7,487 nt of DNA from Bacteroidota bacterium (GCA_023417955.1 JAEZDW010000447.1:1-7487); one strand, 5' to 3'. Positions 1-7,015 are shown, numbered from the stretch's first letter. The notes: generated from the letters alone by a model not told the origin. Numbers and translations: made by a program.

Positions 1-921
1 GTCATATATGAGTCAACCGTATACCCGGGATGCACAGAAGAGGTATGCGTGCCGGTGCTGGAAAAGGAAAGTGGACTAAAATTCAATGTCGACTTTTTCT
101 GTGGCTATTCTCCTGAGCGCATTAACCCCGGAGACAAACTTCACCGAGTGAGCACAATTAAGAAGGTAACGAGTGGAAGCACACCGGAAGTTGCAGACAA
201 AGTTGACGCACTTTACAAAATGGTCGTCACGGCAGGCACGCATAAAGCGACGTCGATGAAAGTTGCTGAGGCGGCAAAAGTTATAGAAAACTCCCAGCGT
301 GATATCAACATCGCGTTTGTGAACGAGTTGGCGATGATCTTCGAGAAGCTTGGTATCGACACGAATGAAGTGCTTGAGGCAGCTGGTACAAAATGGAACT
401 TCCTCCCATTTCGCCCGGGACTCGTAGGTGGTCACTGCATCGGCGTCGACCCGTACTACCTGACGTACAAGGCAGACAGCCTCGGTTACCATCCGCAGGT
501 GATTCTCTCCGGAAGAAGGATTAATGATAACATGGGTATTCACATTGCCAATACGGTGATCAAGCTCATGGCGAAGAATGATCTTCCCATTCATCACAGC
601 AGGATTCTCATGCTCGGTATTACATTTAAGGAAAACTGTCCTGACATTCGAAACAGCCGTGTTGTTGACGTTATCCGAGAACTGCAGAGTTTTGGAACAG
701 ACGTTGACATTTACGATCCGCAGGCAGATGCTGAAGAAGTGCGCCACGAATACGGACTTGATCTGGTAAATGCGCCCGACGGACCGTACCATGCTATTGT
801 TCTTACGGTTAGTCACAGCGAATTCCGGGAACTGGATATCCGCAGTCTGATGGGAAAGAATGCGGTGGTGTACGATGTTAAAGGAGTTCTCGACAGATCC
901 ATTGTAACGGCCCGACTCTAG
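1..921 (+). CDS. wbpA: UDP-N-acetylglucosamine 6-dehydrogenase (nucleotide sugar dehydrogenase), 5' partial
   Basis: This enzyme oxidises C6 of a UDP-N-acetylhexosamine to the uronic acid in two NAD+-dependent steps in the cytoplasm. The reading frame is open from base 1 (VIYESTVYPGCTEE), so the gene starts outside the window; an ATG or GTG further in is not the real start. 306 residues are visible, and family members are about 420-435, so roughly 120 residues with the N-terminal Rossmann NAD-binding fold are missing. Visible parts are the end of the NAD domain (ESTVYPG, YSPERINPGD), the central helical domain (KVAEAAKVIENSQRDINIAF), the catalytic-cysteine motif GLVGGHCIGVDPYYL (Cys codon 436-438) and the C-terminal UDP-binding domain (SGRRIND, GITFKENCPDIRNS). 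The last motif and SGRRIND are typical of the WbpA/TviB/VipA branch rather than UDP-glucose dehydrogenase. GlcNAc as substrate is inferred from the wbpE, wbpD and wbpB neighbours; GalNAc cannot be excluded. The stop is TAG, five bases before the next gene. Confidence 0.93.
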   Translation, partial: VIYESTVYPGCTEEVCVPVLEKESGLKFNVDFFCGYSPERINPGDKLHRVSTIKKVTSGSTPEVADKVDALYKMVVTAGTHKATSMKVAEAAKVIENSQRDINIAFVNELAMIFEKLGIDTNEVLEAAGTKWNFLPFRPGLVGGHCIGVDPYYLTYKADSLGYHPQVILSGRRINDNMGIHIANTVIKLMAKNDLPIHHSRILMLGITFKENCPDIRNSRVVDVIRELQSFGTDVDIYDPQADAEEVRHEYGLDLVNAPDGPYHAIVLTVSHSEFRELDIRSLMGKNAVVYDVKGVLDRSIVTARL

Positions 922-926
922 GTCTC

Positions 927-2051
927 ATGAATAACATAAGAATGGTTGACTTGCACGGTCAATATCTTCGTATAAAGGACGAAGTTGATCGTGCTATTGC
1001 AAAGGTGCTCGACAGTACGGCTTTTATTCAGGGGCCACAGGTGTCGTCCTTTGCTGATGCCCTGGGCAGATATGTTTCGTCGCCATATGTAGTTCCTTGC
1101 GCAAATGGTACAGATGCTCTTCAAATTGCCATGATGGCGTTGGACCTCAAGCCTGGCGACGAAGTAATTCTACCTGTTCATACATACGTTGCGACAGCCG
1201 AGGTGATCGCGCTCCTCGGACTGAAGCCTGTCTTTGTTGATGTTGATGCAGAGACGTTCAATCTCGATGTGACCCAGGTGGAAGGCTCGATCACAGCGAA
1301 GACACGTGCCGTTGTACCTGTGCATTTGTACGGGCAGTGCGCCGACATGGAGCCGCTGGTCTCGCTTGCAACAAAGCACGGACTAGCGATAATCGAAGAT
1401 ACAGCGCAGGCACTTGGCGCTGTCTACAAATTCAAAGACGGAGCGACAAAATATGCGGGTACCATTGGAACGATTGGTACGACGTCGTTCTTTCCGTCCA
1501 AAAATCTGGGTTGCTACGGCGATGGTGGCGCACTATTCACGTCCGATGCCACATTGGCGGAGAAGATGAAGATGATTGCCAATCACGGTCAACGTAAAAA
1601 ATACCATCACGATATTGTTGGTGTGAACAGCAGGCTCGACACCCTTCAGGCGGCAATTCTCGAAGTAAAGCTGCGATCGCTGCCGGAGTATACGCGACGC
1701 CGGAATGATGTGGCCGCGTATTATGACTCACGGCTTGGCGCAATAAAAAATATCATCATTCCAAGACGCTCATCGCAGTCAACGCATGTCTTTCATCAAT
1801 ACACACTCCGGGTTCCTGAGAGAAGGGATGAACTAAAAAAACATCTGGAAGTGAAAGGTATTCCTACCATGATATACTATCCAGTGCCCCTTCATCTGCA
1901 AGAAGCATATCGTGATTATGGGTCGGATGAAGGCTCATTTCCGGTTACGGAGGAACTTTCCCGTACAGTACTTTCACTTCCCGTTCATACGGAAATGGAG
2001 GAGGCACAACTCGCATTCATCTGTGAGGCGATTCACGAGTTTTTCAGGTGA
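927..2051 (+). CDS. wbpE: DegT/DnrJ/EryC1 family PLP aminotransferase, UDP-3-keto-GlcNAcA transaminase
   Basis: This is a PLP-dependent sugar aminotransferase (fold type I) of 374 residues, the usual length. In the WbpE/WlbC reaction glutamate donates the amine to C3 of UDP-2-acetamido-3-keto-glucuronate. Motifs seen are CANGTDALQIAMMAL near residues 58-72 (phosphate-binding loop), PVHTYVATAEVIALLG near 83-98, PVHLYGQCADM near 131-141, IIEDTAQALGA near 155-165 with Asp158 positioned to pair with the pyridine nitrogen, and SFFPSKNLGCYGDGGA near 187-202 with Lys192 as the Schiff-base lysine. NHGQ, YHH and GVNSRLDTLQAAIL follow. The overall wording is much closer to WbpE than to perosamine or QdtB-type transaminases. 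It follows wbpA by five bases, which suggests translational coupling. No good Shine-Dalgarno precedes ATG 927; ATG 942 (MVDLHGQY) is an alternative start, also without one, and would remove five residues. A run of seven A at 1835-1841 lies inside the gene. Specificity is inferred from motifs and neighbours. Confidence 0.92.
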   Translation: MNNIRMVDLHGQYLRIKDEVDRAIAKVLDSTAFIQGPQVSSFADALGRYVSSPYVVPCANGTDALQIAMMALDLKPGDEVILPVHTYVATAEVIALLGLKPVFVDVDAETFNLDVTQVEGSITAKTRAVVPVHLYGQCADMEPLVSLATKHGLAIIEDTAQALGAVYKFKDGATKYAGTIGTIGTTSFFPSKNLGCYGDGGALFTSDATLAEKMKMIANHGQRKKYHHDIVGVNSRLDTLQAAILEVKLRSLPEYTRRRNDVAAYYDSRLGAIKNIIIPRRSSQSTHVFHQYTLRVPERRDELKKHLEVKGIPTMIYYPVPLHLQEAYRDYGSDEGSFPVTEELSRTVLSLPVHTEMEEAQLAFICEAIHEFFR

Positions 2052-2055
2052 CAAT

Positions 2056-2090
2056 AACGAAGAATGCATCCTTTGATCAGGATGTTCGTT
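2056..2090 (+). terminator. imperfect hairpin in the wbpE-wzy gap, weak terminator or attenuator candidate
   Basis: AACGAA (2056-2061) and CATCC (2067-2071) pair with GGATG (2080-2084) and TTCGTT (2085-2090). This gives an 11-bp stem with a five-base bulge on the left arm and an eight-base loop. It is followed by AATTTTCG, which is a poor T-run. The hairpin begins just after the wbpE stop, so it could be a weak terminator, a processing site or an RNA-stabilising structure. The remaining 40 bases before the next gene show nothing clear, apart from two TAACAT copies 11 bases apart (2105-2110 and 2116-2121). Confidence 0.25.
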
Positions 2091-2130
2091 AATTTTCGGT
2101 TGGATAACATGATTGTAACATTACTCTTCG

Positions 2131-3516
2131 GTGGAAGATAACCTGCGACAATTCGAACCCTGGTTGATAGCCGGAATATTTGCCCTCGCCGTGATATTCG
2201 GTCCGAATGTGTTTGTTGGTGTAATGGCACTGATGATTTTGATTCAGTTCGTGCGCCTGGAGGTTGCGATGCCTGTGCTGTTTATTTCAGGCCTGGTTAA
2301 AACGCATCCGCTTCTTGACAAATCGCCTATTGATATAACGGTAGTTGCACTTGCGCTGGTTGGTGTTCAAACGGTGCTGGCGCTGCTAAGACAACCGCGT
2401 ATTCCCCGCAACATTGCCCGTGTAAATATCCTGGTGGTGTTAATGGCATGCGGCACCGCGTTTACGATCATAACTTCAATCGCGCCGAAAGATTATGTTA
2501 ATAGCTCCGGTATTTTTGTGCTTCTGCTGTATTTGCCTTTGGTTTTACTTATCATCAATAATGTAAGACGGGAGAATTTTCGCGCGAAGATTTATTTCTT
2601 CAGAGTGGTGGTGCTGATAATCAGCAGCGCGTGGGTAGGTGTCGGGCTCTACAATCAGCTCAAAGGTATAGTGCCAATGCAGTTTGAGGATCCGACGACC
2701 GAAGTTGCACACATGTCGTCATTTGGAGAGAACTATATGTACTTTTCAAGTTTTGCGGTTTTTCTGGTACTCAATTGTTTCGTACAGGTTGTCTTTCACA
2801 GAAAACAGATTCTCATCAATCTCGCTTTATCGGCTGCCTTTGCATACCTGATGATGAATTCACCGGCGAGAGGATTGACGGCGGGTCTGGCAGGAACGAT
2901 TCTGATTATGGGGGCATCAGCCTTAAGACGAATGAGCTTTCGTCAGGTCATAGCATTCGGCTCAATGGTCCTTGTCCTGGTTGTTTCGGTGTACGTTTAT
3001 CTTCAGCTGTCGTTGTCGGAAACTCAGGAAATGAATGTGGATCGCCTTACCGATTTTAGTGCAAAGGGAAAATCAGTGGCGGATAGGTTGATTGCTATCA
3101 AGAACGGCTACAGCGTCTGGTCCGAAGACATGTTCTTTATATTGATGGGAATGGGAAGCGGTTCTGTCGCGTCGCTGAGTAATGATCCCGGACTTTATGC
3201 ACACAACCTCATCGTTGAGCTCATCTTTGAATATGGAGCCATAGGATCGCTCCCGTACTTCGCGTATTTCCTGCTCTCTGCTGTGTGCGCATATCGGGTT
3301 TTTCGACATGCGAGGGATAGGGGTGACTCGGACATACTTTGGGTCGTCGGTATTTTCTCGACGATGTTCCTGTTTGGAATGGTTTCCAACACCCTTGGAA
3401 ATATGCGTCTGCTTTGGATACTTACCGCTCTTATGATTAATTTCTATGTGATGCTTCGTCGGCCGGCGGCCGAAGGTGATTTGTCCGATCGCACAAGCAA
3501 TCTGTCAGTAGTATAG
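2131..3516 (+). CDS. O-antigen polymerase/ligase family integral membrane protein (Wzy/WaaL-like)
   Basis: This is a 461-residue polytopic membrane protein. I count roughly 11-12 hydrophobic segments, including about 11-40, 67-87, 97-116, 127-144, 155-173, 203-222, 228-263 (two), 273-292, 366-390, 402-418 and 424-441. A large hydrophilic loop lies at about 293-365. Hallmarks of the Wzy_C/O-antigen ligase family are an arginine-glycine pair at the start of a helix (NSPARGLTAGLAG, Arg247) and, in the large periplasmic loop, R..A...GYSVW followed by MGMGSGS and AHNLIVELIFEYGAIG (His358-Asn359). Members either polymerise lipid-linked O-units (Wzy) or ligate glycan to lipid A core (WaaL). Sequence alone does not separate the two; a flippase in the same locus favours Wzy. 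The start is GTG 2131: an in-frame TAA at 2116-2118 limits upstream extension, and the first ATG would cut into the first helix. A second TAG directly follows the TAG stop. Confidence 0.85.
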   Translation: MEDNLRQFEPWLIAGIFALAVIFGPNVFVGVMALMILIQFVRLEVAMPVLFISGLVKTHPLLDKSPIDITVVALALVGVQTVLALLRQPRIPRNIARVNILVVLMACGTAFTIITSIAPKDYVNSSGIFVLLLYLPLVLLIINNVRRENFRAKIYFFRVVVLIISSAWVGVGLYNQLKGIVPMQFEDPTTEVAHMSSFGENYMYFSSFAVFLVLNCFVQVVFHRKQILINLALSAAFAYLMMNSPARGLTAGLAGTILIMGASALRRMSFRQVIAFGSMVLVLVVSVYVYLQLSLSETQEMNVDRLTDFSAKGKSVADRLIAIKNGYSVWSEDMFFILMGMGSGSVASLSNDPGLYAHNLIVELIFEYGAIGSLPYFAYFLLSAVCAYRVFRHARDRGDSDILWVVGIFSTMFLFGMVSNTLGNMRLLWILTALMINFYVMLRRPAAEGDLSDRTSNLSVV

Positions 3517-3637
3517 TAGCGAGGATCCGTGTGCAGAAACGAAATGCTTATCGGCGTCTTCTGCTGAAATTAGCGGAAGAAATCAGGTGGTGCATTCAAA
3601 ATGTCATATTTTAGCGCTCCTTAATCAAGAATTCCAG

Positions 3638-3651
3638 TACCCTGTCGGGTA
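3638..3651 (+). promoter_or_regulatory. small hairpin in the leader just before wbpD
   Basis: TACCC (3638-3642) and GGGTA (3647-3651) form a tight five-bp stem with a TGTC loop, ending 14 bases before the wbpD ATG. A wider perfect inverted repeat, GTGCATT (3590-3596) and AATGCAC (3651-3657), overlaps its right edge and could form an alternative fold. No Shine-Dalgarno sequence is visible, so leader structure could affect ribosome access. The rest of this 149-base gap (3517-3665) shows no convincing gene or promoter. A GCAGAA/TTCTGC pair at 3533-3538 and 3559-3564 has a 20-base loop and no T-run. This is an observation of sequence; the function is a guess. Confidence 0.3.
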
Positions 3652-3665
3652 ATGCACACGCTTAG

Positions 3666-4256
3666 ATGAATACGGAAACGAAATACTATGTACATCCAAC
3701 CGCGGTCATCGATGAAGGTTCTTCTATCGGTGCGGGCACAAAGATTTGGCATTTCTCCCACATCATGCCGGATTGCGTGATCGGGGAAAATTGTAACATC
3801 GGCCAGAATGTTGTGATATCGCCTCAGGTTGTACTGGGAAAAAACGTGAAGGTGCAGAACAACGTTTCGATCTACACCGGTGTCAAATGCGAGGATGACG
3901 TGTTTCTTGGACCGTCTATGGTGTTCACAAACGTGATCAACCCACGCAGTGCCGTCAACCGCAGAGGTGAATATTTGCAAACGCTCGTAAAACATGGCGC
4001 CACCATTGGGGCAAATGCGACGATTGTATGCGGACATGACATTGGAAGATTCGCGTTCATTGGCGCAGGTGCCGTAGTCACAAAACACGTTCCCGATTAC
4101 GCGCTGGTTGTTGGCAACCCCGCGCGACACATCGGATGGATGAGTGAACGCGGTCACCGGTTGAAATTTGACAGCGACGGCATAGCCGTATGTCCGGAAA
4201 GTGGCGAGAAGTATCGGCTGAAAGATTCCACGGTGATCAAACTTGAAGCAGATTGA
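3666..4256 (+). CDS. wbpD: UDP-2-acetamido-3-amino-2,3-dideoxyglucuronate N-acetyltransferase
   Basis: This cytoplasmic acetyltransferase uses acetyl-CoA to acetylate the C3 amine made by the aminotransferase, giving UDP-2,3-diacetamido-2,3-dideoxy-D-glucuronate. The 196 residues carry hexapeptide repeats of a left-handed beta-helix from about residue 9 to 160: VHPTAVIDEGSSIGAGTKIW, HIMPDCVIGENCNIGQNVV, VLGKNVKVQNNVSIYTGV, FLGPSMVFTNVINPRSAV, GATIGANATIVCGHDIG and FIGAGAVVTKHVPDYALVVG. These are signature strings of the WbpD/WlbB subfamily, which works as a trimer. The NPARHIGWMSERGHRL stretch and the short C-terminal tail with CPESGEKY (about 176-183) are also typical of this subfamily. The ATG at 3666 matches the family N-terminus; no Shine-Dalgarno is seen. 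The gene lies 25 bases before wbpB and is separated from wbpE, its substrate supplier, by the membrane polymerase gene. The similarity is strong enough that another hexapeptide acetyltransferase function is unlikely. Confidence 0.94.
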   Translation: MNTETKYYVHPTAVIDEGSSIGAGTKIWHFSHIMPDCVIGENCNIGQNVVISPQVVLGKNVKVQNNVSIYTGVKCEDDVFLGPSMVFTNVINPRSAVNRRGEYLQTLVKHGATIGANATIVCGHDIGRFAFIGAGAVVTKHVPDYALVVGNPARHIGWMSERGHRLKFDSDGIAVCPESGEKYRLKDSTVIKLEAD

Positions 4257-4281
4257 AGTAATTTTATAAGAAGATTTTTTG

Positions 4282-5184
4282 ATGAAGAATTTCGCACTCA
4301 TTGGGGTTGCCGGATACATCGCACCGCGGCACCTTCAGGCAATAAAAGAAACAGGTAATAACCTTATCGCTGCACTGGACAAGTCAGACACAGTGGGTGT
4401 TATTGATTCATACTTTCCGGAGAGCGACTTCTTTACGGAGTTTGAACGGTTTGATCGCCACCTTGACAAGCTGAAGCGCAAGGGAACGAAAATCGATTAT
4501 GTAAGTATCTGTACACCGAACTACCTTCACGACTCACATATCCGGTTTGCGCTTCGGCACGGCGCTGATGCAATTTGTGAGAAGCCGCTGGTACTCAATC
4601 CATGGAACGTTGACGCGTTGGCTGAAATCGAACGCGAGACAGGGAAGAAGATCCATACAATACTTCAGTTACGACTTCATCCGTCCATAATTGCTTTGCG
4701 CGAGCAGGTGCTGGCAGCTCCCGCTGATAAAAAGTACGAAATCAATTTGAACTACATTACTTCACGCGGTCACTGGTATCACATTAGCTGGAAAGGTGAT
4801 TCTGCGAAGTCTGGTGGTATTGCTACTAACATTGGCATTCACTTCTTTGATATGCTACTTTGGATTTTTGGCGGCGTAAAAGGACTTGACGTCACGCTGA
4901 ATGCCCCCGATCGGGCAAGTGGTTTCCTTGAACTCGAAAGAGCGAACGTAAAATGGAACCTGAGCATTAATGCTGATGATCTTCCGCAAGCAGTAAGAGA
5001 AAAAGGAAAGCGCACGTTTCGTTCGCTTACAATGGAAGGAAAAGAGATCGAATTCAGCGAAGGATTTACAGATCTGCATACACGCAGCTACGAGGAGATT
5101 CTGAAGGGCAATGGATTTGGTATTGAAGCGGCAAAGCCTTCCATCGAATTGGTACACAAAATTCGTAATTCAAATAAGGATTAA
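4282..5184 (+). CDS. wbpB: Gfo/Idh/MocA family UDP-GlcNAcA 3-dehydrogenase (WbpB/WlbA-like)
   Basis: This NAD-dependent oxidoreductase oxidises C3 of UDP-N-acetylglucosaminuronate to the 3-keto sugar, the step before transamination. In characterised WbpB and some WlbA proteins the NADH is re-oxidised on the enzyme by 2-oxoglutarate. The 300 residues begin with the dinucleotide-binding segment FALIGVAGYIAPRHLQAI (about 4-21). They continue with DYVSICTPNYLHDSHIRFAL (about 72-91), the catalytic motif AICEKPLVLNPWN with Lys101-Pro102, LQLRLHP near 129-134, and YITSRGHWYHISWKG and SGGIATNIGIHFFDML with His187, the usual position of the family's catalytic histidine. I chose ATG 4282; a TTG directly upstream (4279) also lies in frame but is a less likely start. 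AAGAAG at 4268-4273 is a weak ribosome-binding candidate. Length and ending match the family. The stop is TAA, showing that TAA is a normal stop codon in this genome. Confidence 0.94.
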   Translation: MKNFALIGVAGYIAPRHLQAIKETGNNLIAALDKSDTVGVIDSYFPESDFFTEFERFDRHLDKLKRKGTKIDYVSICTPNYLHDSHIRFALRHGADAICEKPLVLNPWNVDALAEIERETGKKIHTILQLRLHPSIIALREQVLAAPADKKYEINLNYITSRGHWYHISWKGDSAKSGGIATNIGIHFFDMLLWIFGGVKGLDVTLNAPDRASGFLELERANVKWNLSINADDLPQAVREKGKRTFRSLTMEGKEIEFSEGFTDLHTRSYEEILKGNGFGIEAAKPSIELVHKIRNSNKD

Positions 5185-5192
5185 GGGAGTTA

Positions 5193-5213
5193 GCGGGAAG
5201 TTCAGAAGCCCGC
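5193..5213 (+). promoter_or_regulatory. inverted repeat in the wbpB-wzx gap
   Basis: GCGGG (5193-5197) and CCCGC (5209-5213) are perfect complements around an 11-base loop, starting eight bases after the wbpB stop and ending seven bases before the wzx ATG. There is no T-run after it, so a terminator is unlikely. A G/C-only stem so close to the start codon could reduce flippase translation relative to the enzymes. The role is inference. Confidence 0.3.
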
Positions 5214-5220
5214 AAGCCTC

Positions 5221-6465
5221 ATGCTGAATCGACTCAAAATAAAATCGGATTTTACAAGGAACGTCGCCACCCTGTTTATGGGTACGGCCATTGCCCAGGC
5301 AATCCCGGTATTATTCTCTCCTGTATTCACCCGGATTTACGAGCCCGAACAATACGGCATCTTTGCCCTGTTTTTTACAATCACTAACGTCTGTGGTGTT
5401 ATTGCCACCGGCCGATATGAAATGGCGATCATCCTTCCCAAGGAAGAGGAAGATGCAGACCGGTTACAACGGTTGTGCTATCTGATTGCCTTTACGCTGG
5501 CTGGCTTGTTACTGCTTCTGGTGGTTGTGTTCGAAGATTTCTTCGTCGACTATCTTTCCATTGGTGGGTTCGGGCCGTGGCTTTATGTCATTCCTCTTCA
5601 GGTTTTTCTCATGGGAGTGGTGCAGGCGATTTCCGCCCGCATGAACCGTCGAAAGAAATTCCGCCAGATGTCTACACTCAAGATTACCCAGAACGGATCA
5701 AACGTAATCATTGCCCTGTTACTTGGAATTTCAAAAATCAGCAACGGTCTTGTCATCGGACATATTGGTGGGTTCGCTGTTGTCGCGTTGCTTTTCATAA
5801 GAAGGATAGGCACCCGTACGACTGATTCCTTTCGGACGATGTGGAGGCTCGCGGTTCGGTACCATCATTTCATCTTGTATAATGCGCCCACCGCTTTGCT
5901 CAATACCGTTGCGTCGTCGATGCCGTTATTCTTTATTTCGGGAATTGCGCCGAAAGCGGAAGTTGGGTTCTATGGTTTGGTTGAACGCGTCATCAATGCT
6001 CCTATCGGACTCGTCTCGTACGCTGTATCGCAGGTGCTGATGGAGGACGTGGCAACGAGACACAGGGAGGGCAGACCAGTCAGGCCGGTACTCTATCAGC
6101 TCCTGCGAAACCTTTTTCTCGTGGGGGTTGTCCCATTTGCGGCTCTGTTTTTCTTCGCGGAAGAAATTTTTGCATTTGTGTTTGGAGCGGAATGGGAGCG
6201 CGCAGGAGAATATGCCTCGATTCTGTCAATCGCTTTCTTTGTGCGCTTTCTGGTCTCGCCCCTTAGTGTTACGTTCATTTCTTTGAATAAGCTGAAGCCC
6301 CTTACATTCTGGCAGGTTTTGTATTTCTGCTCAACCCTGGGAATCGTTTTGTTTTCTATGGGGCAAGGACACATCAGCCAGTTTCTTGTCTTACTGGTGA
6401 TTAACGATTCGGTGATGTATTCGCTTTATCTTTTCCTGATCCTGCGCGCGGCCAGGAACCAGTGA
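5221..6465 (+). CDS. wzx: Wzx-type oligosaccharide flippase (MOP superfamily)
   Basis: This polytopic inner-membrane protein is predicted to flip undecaprenyl-diphosphate-linked repeat units to the periplasmic face. It has 414 residues, at the short end of the Wzx range, with about 12 hydrophobic segments: near 15-35, 45-64, 84-103, 118-138, 159-170, 175-194, 216-240, 257-275, 292-312, 331-355, 361-380 and 386-409. Family marks are the amphipathic N-terminus followed by GTAIAQAIPVLFSPVFTRIY, EPEQYGIFALF, the GRYEMAIILP motif near 64-73 followed by a charged loop (KEEEDADRLQRL), and FGAEWERAGEYASIL near 321-335. Strongly basic cytoplasmic loops (ARMNRRKKFR near 139-148) fit an inside-positive topology. 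ATG 5221 gives a natural N-terminus; no Shine-Dalgarno is visible. It is the last gene of the plus-strand row, ends in TGA, and faces a minus-strand gene 16 bases away. Substrate cannot be read from the sequence; a repeat unit containing the diacetamido uronic acid is inferred from the neighbours. Confidence 0.9.
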   Translation: MLNRLKIKSDFTRNVATLFMGTAIAQAIPVLFSPVFTRIYEPEQYGIFALFFTITNVCGVIATGRYEMAIILPKEEEDADRLQRLCYLIAFTLAGLLLLLVVVFEDFFVDYLSIGGFGPWLYVIPLQVFLMGVVQAISARMNRRKKFRQMSTLKITQNGSNVIIALLLGISKISNGLVIGHIGGFAVVALLFIRRIGTRTTDSFRTMWRLAVRYHHFILYNAPTALLNTVASSMPLFFISGIAPKAEVGFYGLVERVINAPIGLVSYAVSQVLMEDVATRHREGRPVRPVLYQLLRNLFLVGVVPFAALFFFAEEIFAFVFGAEWERAGEYASILSIAFFVRFLVSPLSVTFISLNKLKPLTFWQVLYFCSTLGIVLFSMGQGHISQFLVLLVINDSVMYSLYLFLILRAARNQ

Positions 6466-6481
6466 GTCCAACGGCATCAGG

Positions 6482-7015
6482 CTAGCGTTTGATAAATTTT
6501 ACAAACCGCTTTTGTTCACCATCGATAATTTCAAGTATATAGAGTCCGGGGGGTAGAAGGGATGTATTGAGTATTTCACCCACTGCGACGGTCTCCCTTT
6601 CGACCCCCAGGCGCTGGCCATTTGCATTGAGGACATTGATGGTTTGTTGACCTTCTGACGAATGAAGAATATAAAGTACGTCGGTACAGGGATTTGGAAA
6701 CACTGACATGGCAGGCGTCCTGGCCTTTTCAGGCGAGACCGCCCTGCGTACCGCAAAACGGATTGGCAACGGTGTCATGAACTTGGATATGCCAGTAGAA
6801 TCACCCGTGGTGAAGCTCCCACGAACGCGATTGGTGTAAGGTGAAAAAACCGAAACGGTATCCATCGCTCCGCCTATGTCTTCCCCGGTGAACGGATACC
6901 ACGCAAAATCAAGGGTGTACACAGTGCCGTCGTGTTTGCTGGAATTGATACTCCAGATGACATTAACAGTGTCATTTGAAATCACGCCAAATGGTTCAAC
7001 GTAAACCCGAATCAC
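6482..7015 (-). CDS. T9SS type A sorting domain-containing protein, C-terminal part of an interrupted gene
   Basis: The last 76 residues (about 6482-6709) form a type IX secretion C-terminal sorting domain of type A. It begins MSVFPNPCTDVLYI, with beta-strand pattern INVLNANGQRLG, LLPPGLYILEI and the usual basic end FVKFIKR. Such domains direct Sec-exported proteins across the outer membrane and are then removed, commonly with attachment of the cargo to surface glycolipid. The roughly 100 residues before it are beta-rich with no recognised fold (VRVYVEPFG-like strands, DTVNVIWSINSS, LDFAWYPFTGEDIGG). The start is doubtful: it is a GTG (7015), and the frame is open further back to TAA 7028-7030, with YSPNV in between reading as the same protein. 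No signal peptide is present, so the piece alone could not reach the T9SS. It is best read as the 3' part of a broken gene, or of one gene with a sequence error; function of the mature protein is unknown. Confidence 0.75.
   Translation of the reverse strand: MIRVYVEPFGVISNDTVNVIWSINSSKHDGTVYTLDFAWYPFTGEDIGGAMDTVSVFSPYTNRVRGSFTTGDSTGISKFMTPLPIRFAVRRAVSPEKARTPAMSVFPNPCTDVLYILHSSEGQQTINVLNANGQRLGVERETVAVGEILNTSLLPPGLYILEIIDGEQKRFVKFIKR
6484..6516 (+). terminator. candidate intrinsic terminator of the polysaccharide gene row
   Basis: AGCGTTTG (6484-6491) pairs with CAAACCGCT (6502-6510) with a single bulged C and a 10-base AT-rich loop. It is followed on the plus strand by TTTTGTT (6510-6516). 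The structure starts 19 bases after the wzx stop, the right place to end that transcript. It lies inside the last codons of the convergent T9SS gene. Read from the minus strand the hairpin is not followed by a T-run, so it would act mainly on plus-strand transcripts. Confidence 0.45.

Noticed and set aside
76..816. Long minus-strand open frame of 246 codons opposite the dehydrogenase gene
   Set aside because: It is antisense to a strongly conserved enzyme and its translation is rich in Cys, Arg and Val without any recognisable domain. It is a shadow of the real gene's codon pattern.
1835..1841. A-run of seven in wbpE, matching a possible slippery site (A AAA AAA)
   Set aside because: A -1 shift there would meet a stop after about 24 codons and would truncate the conserved C-terminal domain. 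There is no obvious downstream stimulating structure, and the zero frame gives a full-length enzyme.
2072..2098. Bacteroidota-like promoter: TTTG followed by TAATTTTC
   Set aside because: The -7-like element has a mismatch in its last base and the spacing of 14 bases is shorter than the usual range of about 17-23. The bases also overlap the hairpin.
3621..4319. Long minus-strand open frame of 232 codons opposite wbpD
   Set aside because: It exactly covers a clear acetyltransferase gene on the other strand and shows no domain of its own. The hexapeptide-repeat codon periodicity explains the open antisense frame.
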